Shown in pieces: positions 37,963 through 51,238 of a stretch of DNA of 64,000 nt. Source of the stretch: Halomonas salinarum. Its GTDB lineage: Bacteria > Pseudomonadota > Gammaproteobacteria > Pseudomonadales > Halomonadaceae. The notes under the pieces are model-generated. The model made no database searches and was not told the origin of the DNA. It saw only the letters and a list, made by a program, of their open reading frames with translations. The stretch spans positions 1-64,000 of the forward strand of contig NZ_WWNB01000012.1 in assembly GCF_012062845.1 (NCBI RefSeq), read 5' to 3'. A program made the position numbers and the translations under genes. How positions within the stretch are numbered: position 1 is the first letter of the stretch; the number at the start of each line of letters is the position of its first letter.

Positions 37963-38892
37963 ATGACGCGTAAGCGAGCCCTGGGACGAGGCCTGGATGC
38001 CCTGATCGGTGCCGGCTCCCGCCATCGCTCCCTCCAGCCGGAGGAGACTCTTGAGGCTGTCGACGGCGAGGCTCTGGTGCCGATCGATGCAGCGGACGAA
38101 TTCGCGCCCAAGGATCAGGAACGCCTCGAGCGCCTGCCGCTTGGGCAGCTGGTACGCGGCAAGTATCAGCCTCGTCGCGACATCCAGCCCGAGGCCCTGG
38201 AAGAACTGGCCGACTCGATCCGTGCCCAGGGGGTGATGCAGCCCATCGTGGTGCGCCCAATCGATGAGGATCGCTACGAGATCATCGCCGGTGAACGGCG
38301 CTGGCGGGCCGCTCAACTGGCCGAGCTCGATGTCATACCGGCGGTGATTCGTGAGGTCAGCGACCAGGTGGCCCTGGCGCTGGCGGTCATCGAGAACATC
38401 CAGCGCGAGAATCTCAATCCCGTCGAGGAGGCCATGGCCCTCAAGCGCCTGCAGGACGAGTTCGAACTGACTCAACAGCAGGTTGCCGATGCCGTGGGCA
38501 GGTCGCGTGCTCAGGTTGCCAATCTGATGCGCCTGCTGTCGCTGGACCCCGAGGTTCAGACGCTGCTCGAGCGTGGCGACCTGGACATGGGGCATGCCCG
38601 CGCTCTGCTCGCGCTTTCCGGCGCGGCGCAGCGCTCGGCAGCCCACGAGGTGGTCGACAAGGACCTGACGGTGCGAGCCACCGAGGCGCTGGTCAAGCAG
38701 CGCCTCGAGGGGGCGCCGGCCAAGCCCGAGAGCGAGCCTCGATCAACGGATGTGGTGCGCCTCGAGACTCAGCTGGGTGAATTGCTCGGTGCGCCGGTAA
38801 AGATCCAGCACGGGCGCAGCGGCAAGGGGCGCTTGACCATCCGCTACACAAGCCTTGATGAGCTGGACGGTATCTTGGGTCATATTCACTAG
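37963..38892 (+). CDS. parB: Chromosome-partitioning protein ParB (Spo0J)
   Basis: CTP-dependent DNA clamp that loads at parS and spreads. The 309-aa product starts MTRKRALGRGLDALIGAG (the ParA-interacting N-terminal motif). It has the ParB/Spo0J domain GQLVRGKYQPRRDIQPEAL and ENIQREN(L)NPVEEA, the CTP-binding motif AGERRWRAAQLAELD, and an HTH (LTQQQVADAVGRSRAQVANLMRLL). SD GAGGA precedes ATG 37963; upstream in-frame codons are not needed. Partner of the ParA gene before it. Confidence 0.97.
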   Translation: MTRKRALGRGLDALIGAGSRHRSLQPEETLEAVDGEALVPIDAADEFAPKDQERLERLPLGQLVRGKYQPRRDIQPEALEELADSIRAQGVMQPIVVRPIDEDRYEIIAGERRWRAAQLAELDVIPAVIREVSDQVALALAVIENIQRENLNPVEEAMALKRLQDEFELTQQQVADAVGRSRAQVANLMRLLSLDPEVQTLLERGDLDMGHARALLALSGAAQRSAAHEVVDKDLTVRATEALVKQRLEGAPAKPESEPRSTDVVRLETQLGELLGAPVKIQHGRSGKGRLTIRYTSLDELDGILGHIH

Positions 38893-39011
38893 ACCCAGAT
38901 AGACATATATTCGGTTCATCTTCTTTTAGCAAGCTAACGTAGTTTACCGACGTTTAGCGGGCTATTGGTCGTAGTATTCGGCAATATCGTACAAAATCGG
39001 CTTGGCTTTGG

Positions 39012-39040
39012 TTGAAGCCGCCGAGGCCCTTCCCTATAAT
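39012..39040 (+). promoter_or_regulatory. Sigma70-type promoter of the ATP synthase operon
   Basis: TTGAAG (39012-39017) and TATAAT (39035-39040) are separated by 17 bp, 80 bp before the GTG of atpI. The rest of the 228-bp parB-atpI gap shows nothing else I can support. Confidence 0.7.
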
Positions 39041-39120
39041 CGCGCCGGAGTTTGTCGTGTATATGCACGATGAAAATAGGTAAACGTTGGCGTGAGACGA
39101 CGCGAGGCAGGGGATAACCG

Positions 39121-40346
<1,226 letters not shown>

Positions 40347-40373
40347 ATCACGTATCATCCGATAAACCCTTAA

Positions 40374-40631
<258 letters not shown>

Positions 40632-40706
40632 CAATTGGCATACCGAGCGCATTGCGCTCGGTTGGCTCGTTTCCGGTTGCCACGAATCTGTCAGAGGTAC
40701 GCCCCT

Positions 40707-41177
40707 GTGAATATCAACATGACGCTTATCGGGCAAATGATTGCTTTCGCGATCTTTGTCTGGTTTTGCACAAAGTATGTGTGGCCGCCGATCAGCACTG
40801 CGCTCCATGAGCGTCAGAAGAAGATCGCCGATGGCCTGGACGCTGCCAGTCGCGCAACACGCGATCTCGAGGTGGCCCAAGAAGAGGCCAACAAGACGCT
40901 GCGTGAGAGCAAGGAACAGGCAGCAGAAATCCTGGAGCAGTCCCATAAGCGGTCCAGCCAGATGATCGAGGAAGCACGTGAGCAGGCACGCCAAGAAGGC
41001 GAGCGCATGATCACCACTGCCAAGTCCGAGATCGATCAGGAAGTGAACCGCGCACGGGAAGAACTGCGCTCTCAGGTGTCGCACCTGGCCGTTGTCGGTG
41101 CAGAGCGCATCCTGGAATCTTCGATCGACGAGAAGAAGCACCGTGAACTTGTCGACAAACTCGCCAAAGAGCTTTAA
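40707..41177 (+). CDS. atpF: F0F1 ATP synthase subunit b
   Basis: Peripheral-stalk subunit: one N-terminal membrane helix ([23 protein letters not shown]) and a long charged coiled coil. The 156-aa product starts VNINMTLIG (GTG at 40707), matching E. coli MNLNATILG in position; the open frame to 40635 runs into the atpE-atpF gap and is not used. SD AGAGG is 14 nt upstream of the GTG. It ends 11 bp before atpH. Confidence 0.94.
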   Translation: MNINMTLIGQMIAFAIFVWFCTKYVWPPISTALHERQKKIADGLDAASRATRDLEVAQEEANKTLRESKEQAAEILEQSHKRSSQMIEEAREQARQEGERMITTAKSEIDQEVNRAREELRSQVSHLAVVGAERILESSIDEKKHRELVDKLAKEL

Positions 41178-41188
41178 GGAGGTGATCC

Positions 41189-41728
41189 ATGACGGGAACG
41201 TCTACCGTCGCACGTCCTTACGCTAAAGCGGCCTTCGAATACGCGCTTGGCAAATCGGCGCTCGAAGACTGGTCCGGGATGCTGGCAACGCTAGCGCAGA
41301 TCGCCCAAGACGCTGACGTGCGTGAGCGCGTACTGAGCAATCCTCAGCTGACCAGCGCCCAGAAAGCGGATCTGCTCATTGATCTCTGCGGTGACGCCGT
41401 GAATGACGAGGTCGGCAATTTTCTGCGCCAAGTTGGCTCCAAGGGGCGCTTGGCGGCTCTGCCGGCTATCGCCGAGAAGTTCGAACTGCTCAAGGCCCAG
41501 CAAGAAAAACGCATGGACGTGAATATCGTCTCTGCGTTTGCGCTGGACGACGCCCAGCAGGAAAAGCTCGCGAGTGCACTGGCCAAGCGTCTGAACCGCG
41601 AAATCTCCATTACCACTCAGGTGGATTCCACTCTTATTGGAGGCGTCATCCTGCGCGCCGGCGACACCGTCATCGACGGGTCGGTGCGCGGTCGACTGAA
41701 TCGCCTCCATGAGGCCCTTTCCGCCTGA
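41189..41728 (+). CDS. atpH: F0F1 ATP synthase subunit delta
   Basis: 179-aa subunit that joins the peripheral stalk to the alpha3beta3 head. It begins [24 protein letters not shown] and ends in the delta motif [30 protein letters not shown] precedes ATG 41189. The next gene, atpA, starts 16 bp after the stop. Standard length and position. Confidence 0.96.
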   Translation: MTGTSTVARPYAKAAFEYALGKSALEDWSGMLATLAQIAQDADVRERVLSNPQLTSAQKADLLIDLCGDAVNDEVGNFLRQVGSKGRLAALPAIAEKFELLKAQQEKRMDVNIVSAFALDDAQQEKLASALAKRLNREISITTQVDSTLIGGVILRAGDTVIDGSVRGRLNRLHEALSA

Positions 41729-41744
41729 GTCTGAGGGACACGGC

Positions 41745-43289
41745 ATGCAGCAACTGAATCCTTCCGAGATCAGCGACATCATCAAGCAGCGTATCGAAAA
41801 GCTGGATGTCGCATCTGAAGCCCGTAACGAGGGCACCATCGTCAGCGTGTCTGACGGTATCGTGAAGATCCACGGTCTTGCCGACGCGATGTTCGGCGAG
41901 ATGATCGAATTCCCCGGCGGCATCTACGGCATGACGCTGAACCTTGAGCGCGATAGCGTCGGCGCCGTCGTGCTTGGCGACTATCAGCACCTCGAAGAGG
42001 GCATGACCGCTCAATGTACCGGTCGCGTTCTCGAAGTGCCGGTAGGCCGGGAACTGATCGGCCGCGTGGTCGATGCGCTGGGTAACCCCATCGACGGCAA
42101 GGGCGACATCAACGCCGAGATGACCGATGCGGTAGAAAAGGTCGCGCCGGGCGTTATCACCCGTCAGTCCGTCGACGAGCCGATCCAGACCGGTCTCAAG
42201 TCGATTGACGCCATGGTGCCGATCGGTCGTGGTCAGCGTGAGTTGATCATCGGCGACCGTCAGATCGGTAAGTCGGCGATCGCCATCGACGCGATCATCA
42301 ACCAGAAAGGCAAGGGCATCACCTGCGTCTACGTGGCCATCGGTCAGAAGCAGTCGACCATTGCCAACGTGGTACGCAAGCTCGAAGAGCACGGTGCCAT
42401 GGAACATACCATCGTGGTAGCTGCCGGCGCCGCCGATCCAGCCCCGATGCAGTTCCTCGCCGCCTACTCTGGTTGCACCATGGGCGAATACTTCCGCGAC
42501 CGTGGCGAAGACGCAATGATCGTCTACGACGATCTGTCCAAGCAGGCCGTGGCCTACCGCCAGACGTCGCTGCTGCTGCGTCGTCCGCCGGGCCGTGAAG
42601 CCTTCCCGGGTGACGTCTTCTATCTCCACTCCCGTCTGCTCGAGCGCGCCGCGCGCGTCAATGCCGACTACGTGGAGAAGTTCACCAACGGTGAAGTCAA
42701 GGGCAAGACCGGCTCGCTGACCGCGCTGCCGATCATCGAGACCCAGGGCGGCGACGTCTCGGCGTTCGTTCCGACCAACGTGATCTCCATCACCGATGGT
42801 CAGATCTTCCTCGAGACCAACCTGTTCAACTCCGGTATTCGTCCGGCGATCAACGCGGGCCTGTCGGTATCGCGTGTCGGTGGCTCGGCCCAGACCAAGA
42901 TCGTCAAGAAGCTTGGCGGTAGCGTGCGTCTGGCACTGGCTCAGTACCGTGAGCTGGCGGCGTTCTCGCAGTTCGCCTCCGATCTCGACGAAGCGACCCG
43001 CAAGCAGCTCGAGCACGGTCAGCGTGTGACCGAGCTGATGAAGCAGAAACAGTACTCGCCGATGTCAGTTGCCGAGATGGCGCTTACCTTGTATGCCGCC
43101 AACGAAGGTTTCCTTGACGATGTCGACGTCAACAAGGTGCTCGACTTCGAGCATGCGCTGCATGCCTACATGAAGGATGAGCACGGCGATCTGCTCGACA
43201 AGATCAATGCCAGCGGCGACTACAACGACGAGATCAAGTCAGGCCTCAAGGCTGGTCTCGAGAAGTTCAAGGCGACTCAGAGCTGGTGA
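41745..43289 (+). CDS. atpA: F0F1 ATP synthase subunit alpha
   Basis: 514-aa non-catalytic nucleotide-binding subunit. It starts [21 protein letters not shown] and has a P-loop [10 protein letters not shown]. coli has GDRQTGKTA here, so the Thr is replaced by Ile and the Lys is followed by Ser. The C-terminal part carries [20 protein letters not shown]. The open frame upstream overlaps atpH and is not used (start ATG 41745). Its reverse strand carries a long open shadow frame that should be ignored. Confidence 0.97.
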   Translation: MQQLNPSEISDIIKQRIEKLDVASEARNEGTIVSVSDGIVKIHGLADAMFGEMIEFPGGIYGMTLNLERDSVGAVVLGDYQHLEEGMTAQCTGRVLEVPVGRELIGRVVDALGNPIDGKGDINAEMTDAVEKVAPGVITRQSVDEPIQTGLKSIDAMVPIGRGQRELIIGDRQIGKSAIAIDAIINQKGKGITCVYVAIGQKQSTIANVVRKLEEHGAMEHTIVVAAGAADPAPMQFLAAYSGCTMGEYFRDRGEDAMIVYDDLSKQAVAYRQTSLLLRRPPGREAFPGDVFYLHSRLLERAARVNADYVEKFTNGEVKGKTGSLTALPIIETQGGDVSAFVPTNVISITDGQIFLETNLFNSGIRPAINAGLSVSRVGGSAQTKIVKKLGGSVRLALAQYRELAAFSQFASDLDEATRKQLEHGQRVTELMKQKQYSPMSVAEMALTLYAANEGFLDDVDVNKVLDFEHALHAYMKDEHGDLLDKINASGDYNDEIKSGLKAGLEKFKATQSW

Positions 43290-43365
43290 TTTCCCGGCCC
43301 GGTCAGGGCGTGTCCCGGCCGGGCCACGGATGTTTCTGAGGGCCACGAACGAAAGGTAGATCGCT

Positions 43366-44250
43366 ATGGCAGCTGGAAAAGAGATACGCACCCAGATCGG
43401 GAGCATCAAGAATACGCAGAAGATCACCAGCGCCATGGAAATGGTCGCTGCGTCGAAGATGCGTAAAGCTCAGGAGCGCATGTCGGCCAGTCAGCCGTAT
43501 GCGCGCCAGATCCGCAATGTCGTTGGCCATATCGCCAACGCCAACCCCGAGTATCGCCATGACTACATGGTCGAGCGCGAGGTCAAGCGGGTTGGTTACA
43601 TCGTGGTCTCCACTGACCGCGGCCTGTGCGGTGGCCTGAACGCTAACCTGTTCAAGGCCGTGCTCAAGGATGCCAAGGCGTGGCAGGACAAGGGCGTTGA
43701 GCTCGACTTCTGTGCGCTGGGCGCCAAGGCCAGCGGCTTCTTCCGTAAATACGGTGGACGCCTGGTGTCAGCATCGAGTGGTATGGGCGAAGCCCCCGAG
43801 ATTGAAGATCTGATCGGCAGCGTCAAGGTGATGCTGGAAGCCTACGATGCGGGCCAGCTCGACCGGCTATATGTGGTGAACAATCAGTTTGTCAACACCA
43901 TGACCCAAAAGCCGGCCGTGCGGCAGCTGCTGCCGTTGTCTCCCGATATGGGTGCCGACAACTCACAAGACGAAGAACACAGCCGTCCCGCAAACTGGGA
44001 CTACCTGTATGAGCCGGATGCCAAGGTGTTGCTGGACCGGCTGCTGGTGCGCTTTATCGAGTCCCAGGTCTATCAGGGCGTGGTCGAGAACGCGGCCTGT
44101 GAACAGGCCGCGCGGATGATCGCGATGAAGAGTGCCACCGACAATGCCGGCGACCTGATCGACGAGCTTCAACTGGTGTACAACAAGGCCCGTCAGGCCG
44201 CGATTACCCAGGAAATCTCCGAGATCGTTGGCGGCGCGGCAGCCGTATAG
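43366..44250 (+). CDS. atpG: F0F1 ATP synthase subunit gamma
   Basis: 294-aa central rotor shaft. It begins [35 protein letters not shown] and ends [21 protein letters not shown], the two coiled-coil helices of gamma. The Cys-containing [11 protein letters not shown] motif is present. An ATG with GAAAGG upstream starts the gene, 76 bp after atpA. It matches the family's usual length closely. Confidence 0.97.
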   Translation: MAAGKEIRTQIGSIKNTQKITSAMEMVAASKMRKAQERMSASQPYARQIRNVVGHIANANPEYRHDYMVEREVKRVGYIVVSTDRGLCGGLNANLFKAVLKDAKAWQDKGVELDFCALGAKASGFFRKYGGRLVSASSGMGEAPEIEDLIGSVKVMLEAYDAGQLDRLYVVNNQFVNTMTQKPAVRQLLPLSPDMGADNSQDEEHSRPANWDYLYEPDAKVLLDRLLVRFIESQVYQGVVENAACEQAARMIAMKSATDNAGDLIDELQLVYNKARQAAITQEISEIVGGAAAV

Positions 44251-45708
<1,458 letters not shown>

Positions 45709-45747
45709 GGTCGTCCACCCTACGGGAGCCCCAGAGGGGACATAGCT

Positions 45748-46176
45748 ATGGCGAAAAGCTTCAAGTGCGAGATCGTCAGCGCCGAGGCTTCGATCTTTTC
45801 CGGAGTCGTCGAGCAGGTGATTGCGGCGGGCGTGATGGGTGACCTGGGAATTCTCCCGGGGCACACTCAGCTGCTTACCGAGCTCTCGCCGGGCCCGGTG
45901 CGGGTCATTCACGACGGTGGTAAGGAAGAACATTACTACGTCACGGGCGGCTTCCTCGAAGTCCAGCCAGAAATCGTGACCATTCTTGCTGACACCGCCG
46001 TGCGCGCCGACGATCTGGATGAGGCGGCTGCCGAAGAGGCCCGCCAGCATGCACTGAGGGAACTCAACGACAGCAACGCTGACCTTGATTACACGCGCGC
46101 TTCATCAGAGCTCGCCGAGGCCGTTGCCCAGTTGCGGACCATTCAGCAATTGCGCAAGAAGGCCGGCAGGGGGTAA
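45748..46176 (+). CDS. atpC: F0F1 ATP synthase subunit epsilon
   Basis: 142-aa subunit with an N-terminal beta domain (FKCEIVSAEASIFSGVVEQVIAAGVMGDLGILPGHTQLLTEL) and a C-terminal helical hairpin rich in Ala and Glu, the part that can inhibit hydrolysis. Last gene of the operon; a strong terminator follows 23 bp later. Confidence 0.96.
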   Translation: MAKSFKCEIVSAEASIFSGVVEQVIAAGVMGDLGILPGHTQLLTELSPGPVRVIHDGGKEEHYYVTGGFLEVQPEIVTILADTAVRADDLDEAAAEEARQHALRELNDSNADLDYTRASSELAEAVAQLRTIQQLRKKAGRG

Positions 46177-46198
46177 GCCTTACCCTTGGCCGTCCGCG

Positions 46199-46233
46199 AC
46201 GCCCCTTGAACCCAAGGTTCAAGGGGCGTTTTT
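46199..46233 (+). terminator. Terminator of the ATP synthase operon
   Basis: ACGCCCCTTGAACC and GGTTCAAGGGGCGT form a 14-bp perfect stem with a 3-nt loop, followed by TTTTG. The sequence on the other side is not T-rich, so it acts on the plus strand. Confidence 0.95.
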
Positions 46234-46320
46234 GTGTCGATACCGGCCGTTTTGTCACAGCCTTCGCGGTATCGTCGAGCAGCGGGCCAGAAGAGATTGA
46301 ATCGGAGTCAGGAGAATGCC

Positions 46321-47694
46321 ATGGCAATGACAGACAGCCTGCAGTCTGACAAGTCGCTGCTCGAGGCTGCCTTGGCGCAGAACGACCGGGCCGGCATTGA
46401 GGGCCTGCTTGGCAAGCGGCGTTCCGCCGATGTCGCCGAGCTGCTTGAGGAGTTCGTCGAGGAGGACGATGACGAGGCAGCGGCAATTGCACTGCTTGAA
46501 TCACTGTCGCCTGAGCGGAGTGGTAATGTCTTTAGCTACCTGCGAGACGAGACACAGCAGCGGCTCGCCGTCGGCATGGCCGACCAGCCCCTTGTAACGC
46601 TGCTTGAAGAGATGGGCTCGGACGAGCGTGCCGACTTCTTCAACCTGGTCAGCGAGGACCGTCGAGAGGACCTGCTGCGTCGTATGGCCCGACACGAGCG
46701 CGAAGAGGTCCTGCTGCTGGCGAGCTACGAGAAAGGGTCTGCCGGGGCATTGATGACCGCCGACTATGTGGCGATTCCGGTGGGCCTGAGTGTTTCCCAG
46801 GCAATGATGCGGGTACGCCAGACGGCCCCGGATGCCGAGACCGTCTACCAGGTCTATATCATTGATGGTGTCGGCCGGCTCAAAGGCACGTTGTCGCTGC
46901 GTCAGTTGATCGTGGCACGTCCTGGGGCGGCGGTGGCCGAGCTGATGATTCAGAATGTTATCCACACCCGGGTGGATGCCGAGCAGGAAGATGTAGCCAA
47001 GCTGGTGGCCCGTTATGATCTCCTGGCGGTGCCGGTGGTCGATGATGCCGAGCGTCTGGTGGGCATCGTCACCCATGATGATGCCCTGGACGTGGTCGAG
47101 GCCGAGGCTACTGAAGATATCCACAAGGGGATGTCGATCGGCCAGCTCGAGACCGGTGTCAGCCGGGTGCCGCTCTGGAGCCTGTATCGCAAGCGCATCG
47201 TCTGGCTGGTGCTGCTGGTGTTCGGCAACCTCTTTTCGGGGGCCGGTATCGCTTTCTTCGAGGACACCATCGCCGCTCAGGTGGCGCTGGTGTTCTTCCT
47301 GCCGTTGTTGATCGGCAGCGGCGGCAATGCCGGTGCCCAGGCCGCTACCCTGACCGTGCGCGGCATGGCCACCGGTGATGTCGGGGTGCGCGACTGGGGC
47401 AAGCTGATGGGGCGCGAGCTCTTGGTGGCAGGGGCCCTGGGCCTGACCATGGCGCTTGCCGTGGCGCCGATCGGCCTGGCTCGCGGTGGCGACACGGTGG
47501 CCATCGTGGTAGCGGTGAGCATGATCACCATCGTGCTGTTCGGCAGCCTGCTTGGCATGTGCCTGCCCTTCCTGCTCGACCGCCTCGGCTGGGACCCGGC
47601 TACCGCCTCGGCGCCGCTGGTGACCACGGTGATCGATGCCTGTGGCGTGGTGATTTACTTCGGCATCGCCCGTCATCTGCTAGCGCTCGGCTAG
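46321..47694 (+). CDS. mgtE: Magnesium transporter MgtE
   Basis: 457-aa channel for Mg2+. It has the cytosolic N-domain, two CBS domains (segments with MTADYVAIPVGLSVSQAM and DLLAVPVVDDAERLVGIVTHDDAL), and five membrane helices with the MgtE signature GGNAGAQAATLTVRGMATG. AGGAG lies 6 nt before ATG 46321; a second ATG follows two codons on, and the frame is open upstream. It stands alone between the atp operon and uppP. Confidence 0.95.
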   Translation: MAMTDSLQSDKSLLEAALAQNDRAGIEGLLGKRRSADVAELLEEFVEEDDDEAAAIALLESLSPERSGNVFSYLRDETQQRLAVGMADQPLVTLLEEMGSDERADFFNLVSEDRREDLLRRMARHEREEVLLLASYEKGSAGALMTADYVAIPVGLSVSQAMMRVRQTAPDAETVYQVYIIDGVGRLKGTLSLRQLIVARPGAAVAELMIQNVIHTRVDAEQEDVAKLVARYDLLAVPVVDDAERLVGIVTHDDALDVVEAEATEDIHKGMSIGQLETGVSRVPLWSLYRKRIVWLVLLVFGNLFSGAGIAFFEDTIAAQVALVFFLPLLIGSGGNAGAQAATLTVRGMATGDVGVRDWGKLMGRELLVAGALGLTMALAVAPIGLARGGDTVAIVVAVSMITIVLFGSLLGMCLPFLLDRLGWDPATASAPLVTTVIDACGVVIYFGIARHLLALG

Positions 47695-47819
47695 GAACCT
47701 GGCGGTATCAGTGTAAGGGCCGAGGACAAGCGCGACCGTGACGTGTATCCTCAGGTCCCACTTGTTGTCAGGCGCAGGGGGCGCCTGGCTCGATTACTTT
47801 CTTGGCGACAGTGAACAGC

Positions 47820-48617
47820 ATGGATTGGCTACAGGTCATCGTTCTGGCCCTGGTGCAGGGCATCTCCGAATTCTTGCCGGTGTCGAGTTCGGCCCATCTG
47901 GTGCTGGTACCGGTACTCACCGACTGGCCCGATCAGGGCCTGGCCTTCGACGTGGCCCTGCATGTCGGCAGTCTCTCGGCGGTGGTGCTCTATTTCCGCC
48001 GCGATCTGGTGAAGATGGTGACGAGCTTCAGTGGCTCATTGGTGGGACGCGGCCAGGACAAGAACTCGCGGCTCGCCTGGTGGGTGATTCTTGCCACTAT
48101 TCCGGTCGGTCTGGTGGGGCTCGCCTGCAAGGATCTGATCGAGGAAAACCTACGCTCGGCAGTGCTGATCGGCGCCAGCCTGGCCGCTTTCGGGCTGCTG
48201 CTGGGCTGGGCGGATTTCCGCCATCGGGGCAGTCTCAGCGAATTCGAGCTTACCTGGAAGGATGCCCTGCTGATTGGCCTCGCCCAGGCCCTGGCGCTGA
48301 TTCCGGGTACCTCTCGCTCGGGCATTACCATGACCGCGGCATTGATGCTCGGTCTGAGCCGCGAGGCATCGGCGCGCTTTTCCTTCCTGACGTCTATTCC
48401 TGTCATCATTCTGGCTGGTGGTCTCAAGACGCTGGACCTTCTCGAATCCCCGATGCCCGTGGACTGGGCGGCGTTGGCCGGTGGCACCTTGCTCTCCGGG
48501 ATCAGTGCCTACCTGTGCATCCATTACTTCCTGATCTTCATCCATCGTATCGGCATGCAGCCCTTCGTGATCTATCGCGTGGTCCTGGGGCTGTGGCTCT
48601 TATGGTTCTTCTGGTAG
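47820..48617 (+). CDS. uppP: Undecaprenyl-diphosphatase UppP (BacA)
   Basis: 265-aa membrane phosphatase that recycles undecaprenyl pyrophosphate for peptidoglycan and LPS precursors; overexpression gives bacitracin tolerance in E. coli. It begins MDWLQVIVLALVQGISEFLPVSSSAHL and has the second motif PGTSRSGITMTAAL. I chose ATG 47820 by homology; TTG 47802 is an alternative and neither SD is strong. It precedes the apbE-glmU group and ends 10 bp before apbE. Confidence 0.93.
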   Translation: MDWLQVIVLALVQGISEFLPVSSSAHLVLVPVLTDWPDQGLAFDVALHVGSLSAVVLYFRRDLVKMVTSFSGSLVGRGQDKNSRLAWWVILATIPVGLVGLACKDLIEENLRSAVLIGASLAAFGLLLGWADFRHRGSLSEFELTWKDALLIGLAQALALIPGTSRSGITMTAALMLGLSREASARFSFLTSIPVIILAGGLKTLDLLESPMPVDWAALAGGTLLSGISAYLCIHYFLIFIHRIGMQPFVIYRVVLGLWLLWFFW

Positions 48618-48627
48618 GACAGCGATC

Positions 48628-49749
48628 ATGTCTCGACGCCTTCCCCTGTTCGCGGTTTGCGTGCTGCTTCTCGCGACACTATTGAGTGGCTGTCGCGAGC
48701 CGCTCCGAGAGGCCCCCATTACCCTCAAGGGGCCCATATTTGGCACCTACTACCAGGTGATTATGGCCGAGCCGATGAGGCGCGACGAAGTCGCAGACAT
48801 CGAAGCCGGTATACTCGATGAACTCGAGGCGGTCGATGCCTCGATGTCGACCTATCGCGAAGCGTCAGAACTCTCGGCGTTCAATCGTTCCCCGGTTGGT
48901 GAGTGGCAGCGTCTTTCGCCCGATCTGATGCAGGTGCTACAGCTTAGCCAGCAGGTGTCGCGGGCGAGCAACGGCGCCTTTGATATCACCGTGGGCGGGC
49001 TCGTGAATCTGTGGAGTTTTGGCCCCGAGGCGCGTCCCGAATCGGTACCTCCCAAGGATCAGCTCGAGGAACGCCTGGCCCAGATCGGCCCCGACAAGGT
49101 CGAGCTTGATACGCAGGCCGGACGGGCCCGACGCCTGAGCGATGTCTATGTGGACCTCTCGGCGGTGGCCAAGGGGTTTGGCGTCGACCAGGTCGCGGAC
49201 TACCTCGAGGCGCAGGGCATCGAGAATTTCCTGGTTGATATCGGGGGAGAACTGGTGCTGCGTGGCCATCGTGACGCCGAGGCGGAGCCGTGGCGGGTGG
49301 GCGTCGAGGCGCCGAACGAACGCCGTCAGGTAGCGCAGTACGTGCTGGCCCTGACCAATCTCGCTGTTGCCACCTCCGGCGATTATCGCAACTACTTTGA
49401 AGAGAACGGGCAACGCTATTCGCATACGATCGATCCGCGCAGCGGTCGACCGGTCGAGCATGCGCTGGCCTCGGTGACGTTACTGAGCGACTCCGCCGCC
49501 GCTGCCGATGCCTGGGCCACTGCGCTTAGCGTGCTTGGCCCCCAAGCGGCACTGAACACCGCGCGCCGTGAAGGCCTCGCGGTGCTGACGCTTGAGCGTG
49601 ACGGCGAGGGCTGGGTGAGTCGGGTGAGCCCGGCCTTCGCCGAGCGGGTCGGTGATGCCGCCCTCGATAAGCTGGGTATTCCGCGACCGGGCAAGGCCCC
49701 GGTCCAAGACGCTGTTCAAGACGCGGTTCAAGACAACAAGGAGACATGA
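48628..49749 (+). CDS. apbE: FAD:protein FMN transferase ApbE
   Basis: Periplasmic lipoprotein that attaches FMN covalently to threonine in Na+-translocating NADH-quinone reductase and Rnf subunits. The 373-aa product has lipobox LLSGC (Cys22), the substrate motif GTYYQVIM, DLSAVAKGFGVD, NFLVDIGGELVLRG, and SHTIDPRSGRPV. Its C-terminus carries a small tandem repeat (VQDAVQDAVQD). It overlaps glmU by 4 bp (ATGA). Confidence 0.95.
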   Translation: MSRRLPLFAVCVLLLATLLSGCREPLREAPITLKGPIFGTYYQVIMAEPMRRDEVADIEAGILDELEAVDASMSTYREASELSAFNRSPVGEWQRLSPDLMQVLQLSQQVSRASNGAFDITVGGLVNLWSFGPEARPESVPPKDQLEERLAQIGPDKVELDTQAGRARRLSDVYVDLSAVAKGFGVDQVADYLEAQGIENFLVDIGGELVLRGHRDAEAEPWRVGVEAPNERRQVAQYVLALTNLAVATSGDYRNYFEENGQRYSHTIDPRSGRPVEHALASVTLLSDSAAAADAWATALSVLGPQAALNTARREGLAVLTLERDGEGWVSRVSPAFAERVGDAALDKLGIPRPGKAPVQDAVQDAVQDNKET

Positions 49750-51116
49750 TGACACTCGATGTGGTGATTCTCGCCGCTGGTCAGGGAACGCGGATGCGTT
49801 CCCGCAAGCCCAAGGTCCTGCATACGCTGGCAGGCAAGCCGATGGTGCGTCATGTGATCGACACCGCCTCGGGCCTTGGCGCCGACAAGCTGCACCTGGT
49901 GATCGGCCACGGTGGCGATGCCATGCGCCAGACACTGGGTGATACCGGCGTGCATTTCGCGGTGCAGGAAGAGCAGCTGGGTACCGGTCATGCCGTCGCT
50001 CAGACACTCGATCAGCTTGGCCACGACAAGGTCCTGGTGCTTTATGGCGATGTGCCGTTGATTCGTCGCGAGACACTGAGATCTTTGCTCGAGCAGGTCG
50101 ATGAAGAGCACATGGGGCTTCTCAGTGTGACTCTCGAGGACCCCAAGGGCTATGGTCGCATTCTGCGTAACCCAGACGGCCAGGTGACAGCCATCGTCGA
50201 GCATAAGGATGCGAGTGAGGCTGAGCGTGCGGTCAAGGAATGCAACACCGGCATCATGGCCATGACCGCTGCCCAGCTGAAACGTTGGTTGCCACAGTTG
50301 TCGGACGATAATCAGCAAGGTGAATACTACCTGACCGACGTGATTGCCATGGCGGCTGCAGAGGGTGTAGGGATTGTCACCGCTCAGCCCGCTGAACCGG
50401 TCGAGGTCGAAGGGGTCAACAACCGCCTGCAGCTGGCGCGCCTCGAGCGAGCTTATCAGCAGCGCGTTGCCGAGCGTCTGATGGCCGAGGGCGTGGCCCT
50501 TGCCGACCCGGCACGGATCGATGTGCGCGGTACGCTGACCTGCGGCCGTGATGTCGAGATCGATGTAGGCTGCGTCTTTGAGGGCGATGTGGAACTCGGC
50601 GAGGGCGTGCGTATTGGCCCCTATTGCGTGATCCGTGACAGTCATCTCGGCGCCGAGACGGTGGTCGACTCGCATAGTGTGATCGATCAGGCGGTGGCTG
50701 CGGGCCATAACCGGATCGGCCCCTTCGCCCGGCTGCGGCCCGGTACCCAGCTGGCCATCCGCGCCAAGGTCGGCAACTTCGTCGAGACCAAGAATGCCCG
50801 GGTCGGCGAGGGCAGCAAGATCAACCACCTGAGCTATGTCGGCGATGCGCGGCTGGGTCAGGAGGTCAACGTGGGTGCCGGCACCATCACCTGCAACTAC
50901 GATGGGGTGAACAAGCATCGTACCGAGATCGGCGATGGGGCCTTCATCGGCTCCAACACCGCCCTGGTGGCACCCGTCAGTGTCGGTGCAGGTGCCATCA
51001 TTGGGGCCGGCTCGACCATCAGCAAGGACGTTAACGACAATGCGCTGGCCGTGTCTCGGGCGCGTCAGATCAGTAAGGCCGACTGGCCACGCCCGACCAA
51101 GATCGTCAGGGACTGA
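49746..51116 (+). CDS. glmU: Bifunctional GlcNAc-1-phosphate uridylyltransferase / glucosamine-1-phosphate acetyltransferase
   Basis: 456-aa enzyme that makes UDP-GlcNAc. The N-terminal nucleotidyltransferase part starts with LDVVILAAGQGTRMRSRKPKVLHTLAGKPM. The C-terminal half is a left-handed beta-helix acetyltransferase with the hexapeptide-type repeats around GEGVRIGPYCVIRDS and VNVGAGTITCNYDG. SD AAGGAG precedes the tandem ATGATG; I chose the first. It overlaps apbE by 4 bp and precedes glmS. Confidence 0.97.
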   Translation: MMTLDVVILAAGQGTRMRSRKPKVLHTLAGKPMVRHVIDTASGLGADKLHLVIGHGGDAMRQTLGDTGVHFAVQEEQLGTGHAVAQTLDQLGHDKVLVLYGDVPLIRRETLRSLLEQVDEEHMGLLSVTLEDPKGYGRILRNPDGQVTAIVEHKDASEAERAVKECNTGIMAMTAAQLKRWLPQLSDDNQQGEYYLTDVIAMAAAEGVGIVTAQPAEPVEVEGVNNRLQLARLERAYQQRVAERLMAEGVALADPARIDVRGTLTCGRDVEIDVGCVFEGDVELGEGVRIGPYCVIRDSHLGAETVVDSHSVIDQAVAAGHNRIGPFARLRPGTQLAIRAKVGNFVETKNARVGEGSKINHLSYVGDARLGQEVNVGAGTITCNYDGVNKHRTEIGDGAFIGSNTALVAPVSVGAGAIIGAGSTISKDVNDNALAVSRARQISKADWPRPTKIVRD

Positions 51117-51238
51117 CGGCTCATCAACTAACATGAATGTATCCGATCCGGGGCATGAGATATCGCTCAGCATGCCCGGGTCGCTACGACGGCTCGACAT
51201 GACGGTCCGGCCGTCGGCACGTACATAAGGAGAACGGC

